NCBI GenBank assembly: GCA_003138815.1
Contig: PLHD01000010.1
Span: 124,308-188,307, forward strand
Reading direction: 5' to 3'
From: Acidimicrobiaceae bacterium
Lineage (GTDB): Bacteria; Actinomycetota; Acidimicrobiia; Acidimicrobiales; RAAP-2
DNA length: 64,000 nt
The position numbers were made by a program, and so were the translations under genes. This document shows, one piece after another, positions 22,794 to 32,883 of the stretch. The notes beneath the pieces are model-generated. The model did not search any database. It was not told where the DNA came from and worked only from the letters and a program-made list of their open reading frames with translations. Position 1 is the stretch's first letter. Every line of letters begins with the position of its first letter.

Positions 22794-23683
22794 CGCTCGC
22801 GCTCCGCCAGCAGATCGCTCACGACGCCGGCGTACGCCACCACCGGCCCGTCGCGGCACAGGAGGAACGGACCCAGTTGGCAGTGACCGCACCAGCCGAG
22901 GCCGCACTCCATGTTCCTCTCGAGCGACACCAGGATGGCGCGCTGGTCGACACCCATGTCGACCAGCGCGCGCGCCGTGAAGCGCATCATGATCTCGGGC
23001 CCGCAGATCAGTGCCCTCGTGCGGGCGGGGTCGAACGGGGCGCGGCCGAGCAGCGTCGTCACCAGGCCCACGCGCCCGCTCCACTGCGCCGAGGCGCGGT
23101 CGACGGTCAGGTCGACGTAGGCGCCGTCGTCGGCCCACGCCTGGAGGTCCTCGTTGAAGATGATCTGGGAGGGATCGCGCGCGCCGACCAGCACGAAGAC
23201 GCGTCCGCCATTCTCGCGGCTCGCAGCCACCAGCTCTTGCACCGCGCCGCGAAGCGGCGCCAGGCCGATGCCGCCCGCCACCACGACGGTGTCGCGGTCG
23301 CGCCCGTCCTCGGAGCGGTCCCCTATTCGCCAGTCGCTCCCGAAGGGGCCGCGCACCCCGACCAGGTCGCCGACGTCGCTCTGGCACAGGGCGTGCGACA
23401 CCGGACCGACGTCGCGCACCGTATGGCGCAGCGGGCCGGGGTCACGGGGTGCGCCGCTCAGGGAGATGGCGGCTTCTCCGATGCCGAAGGCGCTCAGCAT
23501 GTTGAACTGGCCCGGACGGAACTCGAGACGAGTTCCCGACACCGGCTCCAGCTGGATCGTCACGACGTCATCGGTTTCTCGCCGCCGGCCCACGACGCGG
23601 TGCACGACCGGCGTCATCGCGCCGACCTGAGCGTCTGCGCGCGCCGCCGCGCCGCCGCCGCGCGGGCTTCGCTCAGCGCTCAT
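22790..23683 (-). CDS. Hydrogenase/sulfhydrogenase gamma subunit (FAD/NAD(P)-binding, FNR-like)
   Basis: ...[25 protein letters not shown]...[20 protein letters not shown]...[30 protein letters not shown]. Confidence 0.88.
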   Translation of the reverse strand: MSAERSPRGGGAAARADAQVGAMTPVVHRVVGRRRETDDVVTIQLEPVSGTRLEFRPGQFNMLSAFGIGEAAISLSGAPRDPGPLRHTVRDVGPVSHALCQSDVGDLVGVRGPFGSDWRIGDRSEDGRDRDTVVVAGGIGLAPLRGAVQELVAASRENGGRVFVLVGARDPSQIIFNEDLQAWADDGAYVDLTVDRASAQWSGRVGLVTTLLGRAPFDPARTRALICGPEIMMRFTARALVDMGVDQRAILVSLERNMECGLGWCGHCQLGPFLLCRDGPVVAYAGVVSDLLAERER

Positions 23684-24143
23684 TGGCTTCACCGTAGAGG
23701 TCCAGAAGGCGCATGCGCGTGGCCTGCAAGCGCGCCAGGATCTGGCCCGCGACCCTCTGCAGCAGCGCGTAGCCGAAGGCCGGGTCGTCCAGCGACTTGG
23801 CCCGCAGGCAGGCTCCGTCGATGGCGATGGCGCCGAGCGAGTCCTGGGCCCGCGCGTCGAACGTCCAGCGGTACGGCTCGATGAGCCAGCTCCACCCGAC
23901 GACCTCACCGGGTCCGATGGTCTCGATCACGAGCTGGCCACGTCCGGGCTCGTGCACTTCGATCGCGGCGTGTCCGCGGCGAAGCAGGTAGAACGTGTCC
24001 GCCGACGCGCCCTCGGCGAAGAGCAGCGCCCCGGGCTCGAAGGCCACGTTTCGCGCGCAGCCCGCGACCAGGGCGATCGCGTCGCTGGAGAGGCCGTTCA
24101 TCAGGGGATACGCCTCGAGCAGCTGGGTCATCGATGTCGTCAC
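23673..24143 (-). CDS. Stand-alone cyclic nucleotide-binding domain protein (no HTH)
   Basis: 156 aa: ...[29 protein letters not shown]...[26 protein letters not shown]; no C-terminal DNA-binding domain. Confidence 0.8.
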   Translation of the reverse strand: MTTSMTQLLEAYPLMNGLSSDAIALVAGCARNVAFEPGALLFAEGASADTFYLLRRGHAAIEVHEPGRGQLVIETIGPGEVVGWSWLIEPYRWTFDARAQDSLGAIAIDGACLRAKSLDDPAFGYALLQRVAGQILARLQATRMRLLDLYGEANER

Positions 24144-25327
24144 CGGGCCTCCTCTTCGACGTGGACGGCTCGGGCCGCCTCGTCGTCGCCTCGAATCGCG
24201 GCGGCTTCCTCGGTGATGTCTATGCCCACTGGGCACCACGTTATGCAGCGCCCGCAGCCGACGCAGCCCGAGGTGTCGAACTGGTCCCACCAGGTCGAGA
24301 GCTTGTGGGACATCCACTGGCGGTAGCGCGATGACGTCGACGCGCGTACCGGCCCGCCGTGCAGGTACGAGTGGTCCAGGTCGAAGCACGACGACCACGT
24401 GCGCGTTCGTTCGACGGCTCCGGACACGTCAGTCGTGTCTCGGAAGTCGCTGCAGAAACACGTGGGGCAGACCAGGGTGCAGTTGCCGCACGACAGGCAC
24501 CGCTCGGCTATCTGGTCCCAACGGGGGCTCTCCATGCTGCGCGCAAGCAGTGCCGCCAGTCCTTCGGTCTGGAGATGACGATGCATCCGGTTGATCGACC
24601 GGTCGAGGGCTTGTGCACGCGCCGCGACGTCGGCGTCCGTGGCGCTGGTCGACGAGACTCCCGCCATGACCTCGGCGCCCCGGGCCGTGCCCACGCGCAC
24701 CACGAAGCGGTGGCCATCGGCGTCGTCGAGCTCGAGCAGCGCCAGGTCGAACCCGGGGCCTGCCGAGGGTCCGCTGCCCATCGAAGCGCAGAAGCACGTG
24801 CCGCCCGGTGCCGTGCACTCGGCCACCACTACGAACAATCCCTCGCGGCGGGCGTCGTACCCGGTGTCGGGGCACGCTCCGTTCATCAGCACCTCGTCGA
24901 GCACGGAGATGGCCGCGACCTCACACGGACGCGCTCCGATGATGGCGAGCGGCCGGGCGCTCTTCGTCGGCTCGGTGAACCGCAGGGTGCCGTCCACGAT
25001 CACGGCGCGCCACTGACGCTCGCGCGGCGCGAAGAACTCGGCCTTCCACGACCTGGCTCCGACGGCCCACTCGAAGAGGTGACCGTCATCCGAGTACTCA
25101 AGGCGGTAGCGGCCCGGCGACTGGGCGTCGCGCGCTCCGACGGGCAGGTCGGACGTGCCGCGCACCGCACCGGGCACGATTGCCCCGTCACCAATCGTCG
25201 GTCCCTTGGTCTCGTAGCCCAGGTCGCCCAGGCGGGCTATCAGATCGTTCAGCTGGTCCGGGCGAATAACGACCAGGTCCTCCACGTCCAGATTCGGTCC
25301 AAGTCCGCTTCGATCGTGGAGCGACAT
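24140..25327 (-). CDS. Hydrogenase beta subunit, 4Fe-4S dicluster protein
   Basis: [16 protein letters not shown] and [17 protein letters not shown]; ...[15 protein letters not shown]... Confidence 0.88.
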   Translation of the reverse strand: MSLHDRSGLGPNLDVEDLVVIRPDQLNDLIARLGDLGYETKGPTIGDGAIVPGAVRGTSDLPVGARDAQSPGRYRLEYSDDGHLFEWAVGARSWKAEFFAPRERQWRAVIVDGTLRFTEPTKSARPLAIIGARPCEVAAISVLDEVLMNGACPDTGYDARREGLFVVVAECTAPGGTCFCASMGSGPSAGPGFDLALLELDDADGHRFVVRVGTARGAEVMAGVSSTSATDADVAARAQALDRSINRMHRHLQTEGLAALLARSMESPRWDQIAERCLSCGNCTLVCPTCFCSDFRDTTDVSGAVERTRTWSSCFDLDHSYLHGGPVRASTSSRYRQWMSHKLSTWWDQFDTSGCVGCGRCITWCPVGIDITEEAAAIRGDDEAARAVHVEEEAR

Positions 25328-25335
25328 GTCTTCAC

Positions 25336-27660
25336 TTAGCCCGCGTGCGTCGCAGCTTCGTGATGGCCGCGGTGCGCGGGGTCGGCCGCCTCGAGGAGCA
25401 GACGCCATTCGGCGCGGGCGATTGAGCGTCGGGCCGCCTCGATCGCGTCCGGATTGACCGAGATCGACGTGATGCCCAGGCGCACCAATCGCTCGGCGAA
25501 CTCCGGGTGGTTGGACGGCGCCTGGCCGCAGAGCGAAGACGTGATGCCGGATTCGTGGGACCGGGTGATGATCGTTCCAATCGCGTCGAGCACCGCGTCA
25601 TCGGACTCGTCGAAGAGGTCGGCGCAGGTCTGGGAGTCGCGGTCGACGCCGAGCATCAGCTGGGTCAGGTCGTTGCTCCCGATCGACACGCCCTTGATGC
25701 CCATCGCGGCGTACTCGGGAATGCGGTACGCGACCGACGGCACCTCGGCCATCACCCACAACGGCAATTCCCCGCCCACGGGGCTCGAGGCCACGAGCTC
25801 GAGACACGCCTCGAGCTCCCACTTGGTGCGCACGAACGGGATCATCAGCGTGATGTTCGGTGTCTCCTCGAAGACCTTGGCCAGCACGTCGAGCTCGAGG
25901 CGGAACACTTCGGGGTCGCGCACGTAACGGTAGCAACCCCGGTAGCCGATCATCGGATTCTCCTCGACCGGTTCGAACCGCTCGCCGCCTTCGAGGTTGG
26001 AGAACTCGTTGCTGCGGAAATCGATGCTCCGGTAGACGACCGGCCTGGTGCCGAAGGCCCGCGTGATGCGCAACAGCGAGTTCGCCATGGCGTCGACGAA
26101 CGTCTTCTGCTCGCCGCGTTCGATCAGCAGCTTGGGGTGCACGCCACCGAGCGCGTCGGTCACCATGAACTCGGCGCGAAGCAGTCCGACGCCGTCGACG
26201 TCGAGGGCCGCCACTTCCTCGGCGTGCTCGGCGAAAGCGAGGTTGACGTACAGCCGAGTGGCCAGTGGCGGAGTGGTGTGCTCGCCTGTCGCGTGGGGCT
26301 CGGCGCCGCCCGTGGCGACGCTGATCGTGGCCGCGGAAGCCGACGTGTGGACGAGGTCTCCCTCGTAGACCGCGCCCTGGGCCCCGTCGACGGTCACGAC
26401 CTCGCCGTTGCGCAGCACCGTTGTGGCGTTGCGGGCCCCGACCACGCAGGGCACGCCGAGCTCGCGCGACACGATCGCGGCGTGACAGGTGATGCCTCCC
26501 CCGTCGGTGATCAAGGCGCTGGCTCGGCGCATCGTCGGCACCCAGTCGGGGCTCGTCATCTTGGCGACCAGGATCTCGCCGGTGACCAACTGATCGCCCT
26601 GATCGGCGGACTGCAGTATTCGTACTGATCCCGCGGCACGGCCGCTCGAGGCAGCCAGGCCCTGGACCAGCGGCCGTCCCGCCTGGAGGTCGAGCTTCGC
26701 CTCGGGGGCCACGGTGTTCATGACGGTGATCGGTCGTGACTGCACGAGGTACAGTTTGCCTTCCGCCATGGCCCACTCGGTGTCCTGGGGCGAGCCGTAA
26801 TGCGCCTCGGTCGCGAGGCCGAGCCGTGCGAGCTCAAGGGTCTGCTCGTCGGAAAGGACACGCGAGCTGGCCTCGCCGACCGCGAGGTCGACGTTCAGGT
26901 CCTTGCCGTCGGGCCCTCGGATGATCTTGAAGTCCTTGGTGCCCACCCGGACGTGAGCGAGCGTGGGTCCTTCCTTGGAGAGGATGTAGGTGTCGGGCTC
27001 AACTTCGCCGCTGACGACCACCTCGCCCTGTCCGAAGGCGGCTTCGATGACGATCCGGCTCGTGTCGCCGGTGGAGGGGTCGGCCGTGAACATCACGCCG
27101 GAGCGCTCCGAGGGGATCATCTCCTGGACGATCACCCCCATGGCGGGCACGTCGTCGAGCGCGCGGATGATCCGGTAGGAGATGACCCGTGCTCCGTAGA
27201 GCGAGGCCCAGCAGTCCACGATGTTGGTCAGGACTTCGTCATCGCCGCAGACGTTGGTGAACGTCGCGTTCATCCCCGCGAACGACGTGTCGCCGGCGTC
27301 CTCGCCGGTGCCCGACGAGCGAACCGCGACGCGAACCGTCTCGCCCAAGCGGTGGTACGCCTCCAGGATGGCGCTCGACAGGTCGCCCGGCAGCACAATG
27401 GTACGCAGCAGGCTCTGCGCCTCTTCGGACACGCGGTCGAGGTCGGCCGTACTCTCGACGTTCACGTCGGCGAACAGCTTGGCGAGCGCCTCGGAGATCC
27501 CCGCGCTCGCCACGGCGTACCGGTAGGCGTCGGCGGTTACCACGAAGCCTGGGGGGACGGGCAGGTCGGCGACCGTGAGTTCACCGAGATTCGCCCCCTT
27601 TCCACCAACTAGCGGGGCATCGCCCAGACGTATTTCTTCGAACCAGCGTATGAGTTCCAC
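25336..27660 (-). CDS. ppsA: Phosphoenolpyruvate synthase
   Basis: [26 protein letters not shown]..., [23 protein letters not shown] swivelling His; GTG start at 27660 preceded by GGAG; ORF-track M at 27699 is an upstream alternative. Confidence 0.9.
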   Translation of the reverse strand: MELIRWFEEIRLGDAPLVGGKGANLGELTVADLPVPPGFVVTADAYRYAVASAGISEALAKLFADVNVESTADLDRVSEEAQSLLRTIVLPGDLSSAILEAYHRLGETVRVAVRSSGTGEDAGDTSFAGMNATFTNVCGDDEVLTNIVDCWASLYGARVISYRIIRALDDVPAMGVIVQEMIPSERSGVMFTADPSTGDTSRIVIEAAFGQGEVVVSGEVEPDTYILSKEGPTLAHVRVGTKDFKIIRGPDGKDLNVDLAVGEASSRVLSDEQTLELARLGLATEAHYGSPQDTEWAMAEGKLYLVQSRPITVMNTVAPEAKLDLQAGRPLVQGLAASSGRAAGSVRILQSADQGDQLVTGEILVAKMTSPDWVPTMRRASALITDGGGITCHAAIVSRELGVPCVVGARNATTVLRNGEVVTVDGAQGAVYEGDLVHTSASAATISVATGGAEPHATGEHTTPPLATRLYVNLAFAEHAEEVAALDVDGVGLLRAEFMVTDALGGVHPKLLIERGEQKTFVDAMANSLLRITRAFGTRPVVYRSIDFRSNEFSNLEGGERFEPVEENPMIGYRGCYRYVRDPEVFRLELDVLAKVFEETPNITLMIPFVRTKWELEACLELVASSPVGGELPLWVMAEVPSVAYRIPEYAAMGIKGVSIGSNDLTQLMLGVDRDSQTCADLFDESDDAVLDAIGTIITRSHESGITSSLCGQAPSNHPEFAERLVRLGITSISVNPDAIEAARRSIARAEWRLLLEAADPAHRGHHEAATHAG

Positions 27661-27691
27661 GATCGTTTCTCCGATCAATCGGTGCATTACT

Positions 27692-27707
27692 TTCCGCAAT
27701 CATTCTG
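27692..27707 (-). promoter_or_regulatory. Mirrored motif copy 1 (minus-strand reading CAGAATGATTGCGGAA) upstream of ppsA
   Basis: Near-identical to 27871..27887 (CAGAATTCATTGCGGAA) in opposite orientation. Confidence 0.45.
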
Positions 27708-27870
27708 CTCCTTCTCGTGGTCGGTGTTGTAGGGCAAAAGGTCACTGAAAGCCCTTGCGGGACCGGTGGAGCGCACCGCCGGCGCCTGGCCGGACGTGCC
27801 ATGCGCGTTGGCGATGACAATGGGCCTTTCGCCCCTAAGCGTCAATCCAGAACCTTCGCCATACTGAAGC

Positions 27871-27887
27871 CAGAATTCATTGCGGAA
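27871..27887 (+). promoter_or_regulatory. Mirrored motif copy 2 CAGAATTCATTGCGGAA upstream of cooF
   Basis: See copy 1. Confidence 0.45.
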
Positions 27888-27942
27888 GTCCTGGCCCTTA
27901 GTCGGCAGCAACGCTCGACGAAGCTTCTAGCGGAGGAGGCGG

Positions 27943-28677
27943 ATGATGCAAACCGTGTTCGTTAACCCTGAACGGTGCATTGGCTGCCTGCAGTGCGAGG
28001 TCGCCTGCGCGGTCGAGCATTCGGCGACCCGAGACCTGGCTCAGGCTTGGCGCGAATCGCCGGTTCCACGCACGCGAGTGCACGTCGAAGCCGGTCCAGT
28101 GCCGACCACGGCGTATCCGAACAAGTGCCGCCACTGCAATCCCGCGCCTTGCCAGAAGGTATGCCCGAGCGGGGCAATCACTCGCTCCGACGACGGGGAC
28201 CTGGTCTTAATCGAACCAATGCGCTGCATTGGCTGCGCGATGTGCGCCGTCGTGTGCCCGTTTGACGTCCTGACGTTCCATCCGCTGGTGGGGGCTCTCG
28301 ACCTCGAGACCGCGGTGGCCGTGAAGTGCGACGGGTGTGTCGATCGCGTGAGCCGGGGCGAGGTGCCCGCATGCGTCGAGAGCTGCAAGGTGAATGCGCT
28401 CATCTACGGAGAGATCAACGAGCTCATGGCCAGCGGGCGGCTGCGTGAGACCGGAGCGGTGCTGGCCTTGGCCGGGTCCGCGCCCACGCCGCCCATCGGC
28501 GGCGACCCACTCGCCGGGTGGCACTCATTCGGTGTCGCTCGGGCCGCGGCCGCACTGGAGGCGGTCGAGTGGCGAAGCAGCCGCAGGCCAGACACTCACG
28601 CGGGCGCGACGAGCGTGGTCGGCGACCCAGGGTCGCCGACGAATGAAATCCGAAACGAAGAGGAAGGCACTCAATGA
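27943..28677 (+). CDS. cooF: CooF-like 4Fe-4S ferredoxin-type electron carrier
   Basis: Four Cys clusters: CIGCLQCEVAC, CRHCNPAPCQKVCP, CIGCAMCAVVCP, CDGCVDR...CVESCKVNAL; overlaps cooS start by 4 nt. Confidence 0.88.
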   Translation: MMQTVFVNPERCIGCLQCEVACAVEHSATRDLAQAWRESPVPRTRVHVEAGPVPTTAYPNKCRHCNPAPCQKVCPSGAITRSDDGDLVLIEPMRCIGCAMCAVVCPFDVLTFHPLVGALDLETAVAVKCDGCVDRVSRGEVPACVESCKVNALIYGEINELMASGRLRETGAVLALAGSAPTPPIGGDPLAGWHSFGVARAAAALEAVEWRSSRRPDTHAGATSVVGDPGSPTNEIRNEEEGTQ

Positions 28678-30632
28678 GCACGACCAATGAAGTTGGCGGG
28701 CCCGGTCGCTTGACGGTCCACGATGATGCCCAGCAGATGATTGAGCGAGCCCGCGCCGAGGGCATCGAGACCGTGTGGGACCGACTCCACGCCCAAGAGC
28801 CGCAATGCGGCTACTGTCAGCTGGGTCTCAGCTGCCGCAACTGCGCGATGGGCCCCTGCCGGATCGACCCCTTCGGCGAAGGTCCTCAGAAGGGCGTCTG
28901 CGGCGCCGACGCCGACACGATCGTGGCCCGAAACCTCGGACGCACGATCGCCGCAGGATCTTCGTCCCACTCGGATCACGGCCGGGACGTCCTGGAGGTC
29001 TTCGCCGAAGTGGCCCACGGAGGTGCCAGTGGCTACCGGATCAACGACGAGGCCAAGTTGCGGCGCATTGCCGATGAACTGGGAATCGCCACCGAGGGAC
29101 GCAGCACCACCGAGGTGGCAGTCGACCTGGCCGATGAACTCGTGGCGAACTACGGCAGCGCTAAGGGATCACTTTCCTTCGTCAGTCGAGTACCGGCGAT
29201 TCGTCGCGAGAAGTGGGCCGGACTGTCCATCACGCCGAGGGGCATCGACCGCGAGAACGTGGAGATGATGCATCGAACGCACATGGGAGTGGACAACGAT
29301 TACGTCAACCTGCTCCTGCACGCGCTTCGCACGAGTTTGGCCGATGGCTGGGGCGGCTCGATGATCGCGACCGAGTTGTCGGACATCATGTTCGGAACAC
29401 CGAAGCCGGTAATATCGGAAGTCAACCTCGGAGTGCTCAAGACCGATCAGGTCAACATCGCCATGCACGGGCACAACCCGCTGCTCTCTGACGTTATAGT
29501 GGCGGCGGCCCAGGAGCCCGAGCTCGTGGAGCTGGCCAAGTCCTACGGCGCCAGCGGCATCAACATCGTCGGTCTGTGCTGCACCGGCAACGAGATGCTC
29601 ATGCGCAAGGGCGTGCACATGGCGGGCAATCACCTCATGCAGGAGCTCGTCCTGGTCACCGGGGCGCTCGAGGCGATGGTCGTGGACTACCAGTGCATCA
29701 TGCCGTCGGTCGTCGACGTCGCGAAGTGCTACCACACCAAGGTCATCTCGACTTCAGACAAAGCCAAGTTCCCCGGCGCGACGCACGTGTCGTTCGACCC
29801 TCACCGAGGTGCGGAGATCGCCCGCGACATCGTGCGCATGGCGGTCGAGGCCTATCCGAGCCGCAACCAGAGCCGAGTACGCATTCCGGTCCATCCCGTA
29901 CGGATGATGGGCGGGTTCTCCGTCGAGGCCATTCTCGGCGCGCTGGGAGGCACGCCCCAGCCACTGATCGACGCGATCGTCGCCGGGACGATTCGAGGCG
30001 CGGTGGCGGTCGTAGGGTGCAACAACCCGAAGCTTCCCCAGGACCTCGAGCACATCGAGTTGACGCGGACGCTGATCGAGAACGACATCCTGGTCCTCGT
30101 CACCGGCTGCGCCGCTGTCGCGAACGGCAAGGCGGGTCAGATGATGCCGGAGTCGGCCGCGCTGGCCGGTCCGGGACTGCGCTCGGTGTGCGAGGCGCTC
30201 GGTATCCCGCCAGTGCTGCACATGGGCTCGTGCGTTGACAACAGTCGCATCATGCAGCTCGCAGCGGCCCTCGCCAACGCGCTCGGGGTCGACATCGACA
30301 GTCTCCCGCTGGCCGGTGCGGCCCCGGAGTGGTACTCGGAGAAGGCGGTCGCCATCGGCGCCTACGTCGTAGCCTCGGGAATCACCACGGTGCTCGGCGT
30401 GCAGCCGTCGATATTTGGCAGTTCGAACGTAGTGAACCTACTGGCCGGCGGGCTCGACGGAGTGGTCGGTGCCAAGTTCGCGGTCGAGCCCGATCCCTAC
30501 AAGGCGGCTTTGCTGATTCGTCGACACATCGAGGCGAAGCGCCAAGGGTTGGGCCTTTCGCATACCGCGCCGGAACTGATCACCGCGAACGAATCCGGTG
30601 GCGAGCCGGTTCACGTCAACGCGCGGAGTTGA
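28674..30632 (+). CDS. cooS: Anaerobic (Ni-Fe) carbon monoxide dehydrogenase catalytic subunit
   Basis: Motifs CGYCQLGLSCRNCAMGPCRIDPFGEGPQKGVCGA, SHSDHGRD, MHGHNP, GLCCTGNEMLMRKG, DYQCIMPS, VVGCNNPK, VTGCAA, MGSCVDNSRI, SEKAVAIG. Confidence 0.95.
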   Translation: MSTTNEVGGPGRLTVHDDAQQMIERARAEGIETVWDRLHAQEPQCGYCQLGLSCRNCAMGPCRIDPFGEGPQKGVCGADADTIVARNLGRTIAAGSSSHSDHGRDVLEVFAEVAHGGASGYRINDEAKLRRIADELGIATEGRSTTEVAVDLADELVANYGSAKGSLSFVSRVPAIRREKWAGLSITPRGIDRENVEMMHRTHMGVDNDYVNLLLHALRTSLADGWGGSMIATELSDIMFGTPKPVISEVNLGVLKTDQVNIAMHGHNPLLSDVIVAAAQEPELVELAKSYGASGINIVGLCCTGNEMLMRKGVHMAGNHLMQELVLVTGALEAMVVDYQCIMPSVVDVAKCYHTKVISTSDKAKFPGATHVSFDPHRGAEIARDIVRMAVEAYPSRNQSRVRIPVHPVRMMGGFSVEAILGALGGTPQPLIDAIVAGTIRGAVAVVGCNNPKLPQDLEHIELTRTLIENDILVLVTGCAAVANGKAGQMMPESAALAGPGLRSVCEALGIPPVLHMGSCVDNSRIMQLAAALANALGVDIDSLPLAGAAPEWYSEKAVAIGAYVVASGITTVLGVQPSIFGSSNVVNLLAGGLDGVVGAKFAVEPDPYKAALLIRRHIEAKRQGLGLSHTAPELITANESGGEPVHVNARS

Positions 30633-30636
30633 GAGC

Positions 30637-31524
30637 GTGTGTTCCACGGGCGAGCGGCGAGAGCGGGAAGTGGGTTGGGCGACTGGCGAGGGCGCGCGCG
30701 TCGTCGTCGTGGGCAAGGGTGGCGTCGGCAAGTCAACCCTCACCGCGATGCTGGCGCGGACGATGGCCCGATGCGGCGCCACCGTGGTCGCCGTTGATGC
30801 CGATGAGCAGCGCAATCTCGCTGCGACCCTCGGTCTCGACTCGTCGGCGATGTCGGCCATCGTCCCACTGGCCGGCGACGCCGACTATATCGAGGAGAAG
30901 ACCGGTGCTCGACCGGGTGAGGGATCTGGCGCCATGCTGCGCCTCAATCCCGACACCGGCGACGTGGTGGACCGCCACGCGGTTGCGGCGCCCGACGGCG
31001 TACGCCTGTTGGTCATGGGTGGTGTGCCGCGCGCCGGAGGCGGATGCCTGTGCCCGGAGAACGCGCTTCTCGCCGCGACTCTGGCGAACATGCGCCTGCG
31101 TCGAGGCGAGATGGTCATCATGGACACGCACGCCGGCGTCGAGCACTTCGGCCGCGCCCTCGCACGAGGCTTCGACCGGGCCCTGGTGGTGGTCGAGCCG
31201 ACCTTCAACTCGGTCCAGGTAGGGCTGGAGACCGCTCGCCTTGCCAGGGAGTTGGGCATCGTCGCAATTGACCTCATCGTGAACCGGTGCCGTGACCAGC
31301 AAGATCTGGCTCGCGCACTCGCCTACGTGCAAGGTATGGACGATTCGAAGTTCGGCTCCATTACTGCGCTGCCATTCGACCAAGCGCTGCTGGAGTGCGA
31401 GCCGTCCATCAGCGGGCTGAAGGACGACTCGCCTCTTGCGCTGGCCGTTACCCGGCTGTGTCGCCAGCTCTTCGAGGTTCAGCTCGACGGTTCCGAACAG
31501 GGCGCTCTGGCGGGGGTTCGCTGA
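30637..31524 (+). CDS. cooC: CODH nickel-insertion ATPase CooC-like
   Basis: VVVVGKGGVGKSTLTAMLAR (deviant Walker A), VDADEQRNLAATLG, GGVPRAGGGCLCPENALL (CxC). Confidence 0.87.
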   Translation: MCSTGERREREVGWATGEGARVVVVGKGGVGKSTLTAMLARTMARCGATVVAVDADEQRNLAATLGLDSSAMSAIVPLAGDADYIEEKTGARPGEGSGAMLRLNPDTGDVVDRHAVAAPDGVRLLVMGGVPRAGGGCLCPENALLAATLANMRLRRGEMVIMDTHAGVEHFGRALARGFDRALVVVEPTFNSVQVGLETARLARELGIVAIDLIVNRCRDQQDLARALAYVQGMDDSKFGSITALPFDQALLECEPSISGLKDDSPLALAVTRLCRQLFEVQLDGSEQGALAGVR

Positions 31525-32753
31525 TGCGTGCGGTGGTCATCGGCACGGGTCCCGCGGGTATCACTGCTGCCGAGACACTGCGCCGTCTGGATCCGAGCGG
31601 CTCGGTCGTCGCGCTCTCGAGCGAGCCGTACGCTCCTTACTCCCCCGTCGCGCTGGCAGACCATTTCCTCACTGGCCGCGACGAGACGCTCTACTGGAAG
31701 GGCGAAGGAGTCGCGGAGCGACTGGGAATCGACGAGCGCCGCGAGAGTGTCGTCATGGCCGTTGACGTGGACAACCGTGAGGTCGTGCTCAGCGACGATA
31801 GCCGGATTCCTTTCGAAGGATTGGTGATCGCCTCGGGGAGCCGACTACACGCCCCGATTGAGGGCTCGGACCTCCCGGGCGTCTTTGATTTCAAGTCGCT
31901 GCGAATGGCCACCGACCTCGTGGGCCGTGTCCACCGAGGTGAAGCGCATTCGGCACTCATAGTGGGCAATGGCCTGATCGGGGTCGAATTGTCCCTCCTG
32001 CTGGTGGGCCTCGGAGTCGACGTGTCGATCATTGGACGGCGACCCTGGGTGATGCCCCGGGTCCTCGATCCGGCGACGGCGGCGATAGCCGAGAAGGGTC
32101 TGGTCGATCGAGGAGTGAAGTTGCTTCTCGGCGTCGAGGCCTCGGCCTTCGTCGGATCGCCGCGGGTCAACGGCGTCCGCCTGGCCGACGGGAAGATCCT
32201 CCAAGCCGACCTCGTGATCGCCGCTACCGGTGTCAAGCCCCACGTGGAGTTCCTCAAGGACTCACCAATCGTCTGCGAGTGGGGAATCCACGTCGACAAC
32301 AAGATGCGCACGTCGGTCCCAGGCATCGTGGCGGCGGGAGACGTCGCTGAGGCCGCCGACTGGCTCACCGGTGAGCGCTTCGTGCACGCGATATTCCCCA
32401 ACGCGGTCACGCAGGCCCCGGTTGCCGCCGCCAACCTCCTGGGCGCTAATCTGACGTACGACGGGGCAGAGGCCATGAACAGTTTGAAACACCTGGGAAT
32501 CCCGATTGTTGCGATGGGGACTATCGACAAGCCCGATGACGTACTGAGATGGGAGTCCGCCGGCTGCCTGCGGGCCGTTTACCTGCGCGACGGGACGATC
32601 ATCGGGGCTCAGTTGGCCGGCGACATTCGCTCGGCGGGGGTGTATCGGTCGCTCATGCTTCGTCGAGCCGACGTCACCTGCTTCGGGCGCGGTCTGGTGG
32701 AGCCGGACTTCAACATAGGCACCGTCGTATCGAACGCGCTCGTCTCAAGGTGA
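31524..32753 (+). CDS. FAD/NAD(P)-dependent pyridine nucleotide-disulfide-type oxidoreductase, CODH-associated
   Basis: MRAVVIGTGPAGITAAETLRRLDPSGSVVALSSEPYAPYSPVALADHF; ALIVGNGLIGVELSLLLVGLG; TSVPGIVAAGDVAEA; ATG overlaps cooC TGA. Confidence 0.87.
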   Translation: MRAVVIGTGPAGITAAETLRRLDPSGSVVALSSEPYAPYSPVALADHFLTGRDETLYWKGEGVAERLGIDERRESVVMAVDVDNREVVLSDDSRIPFEGLVIASGSRLHAPIEGSDLPGVFDFKSLRMATDLVGRVHRGEAHSALIVGNGLIGVELSLLLVGLGVDVSIIGRRPWVMPRVLDPATAAIAEKGLVDRGVKLLLGVEASAFVGSPRVNGVRLADGKILQADLVIAATGVKPHVEFLKDSPIVCEWGIHVDNKMRTSVPGIVAAGDVAEAADWLTGERFVHAIFPNAVTQAPVAAANLLGANLTYDGAEAMNSLKHLGIPIVAMGTIDKPDDVLRWESAGCLRAVYLRDGTIIGAQLAGDIRSAGVYRSLMLRRADVTCFGRGLVEPDFNIGTVVSNALVSR

Positions 32754-32883
32754 CTGCTGTGTTGGCCGTGTTCAGTTCTCGACTTCCAAGGTCCGCGGCG
32801 AGGTCAGGTCTTCGATGGACGCTCTCAGTTCCCGCGTGGCCGCTGGGACGTTCACGAGTGCCCCACCCTCAACCGGTGACACC

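Noticed and set aside
16851-32753. Wood-Ljungdahl/acetyl-CoA synthase cluster
   Set aside because: Only CooS-type CODH and accessories are present; no acsB/cdhC, corrinoid protein or methyltransferase gene in the window.
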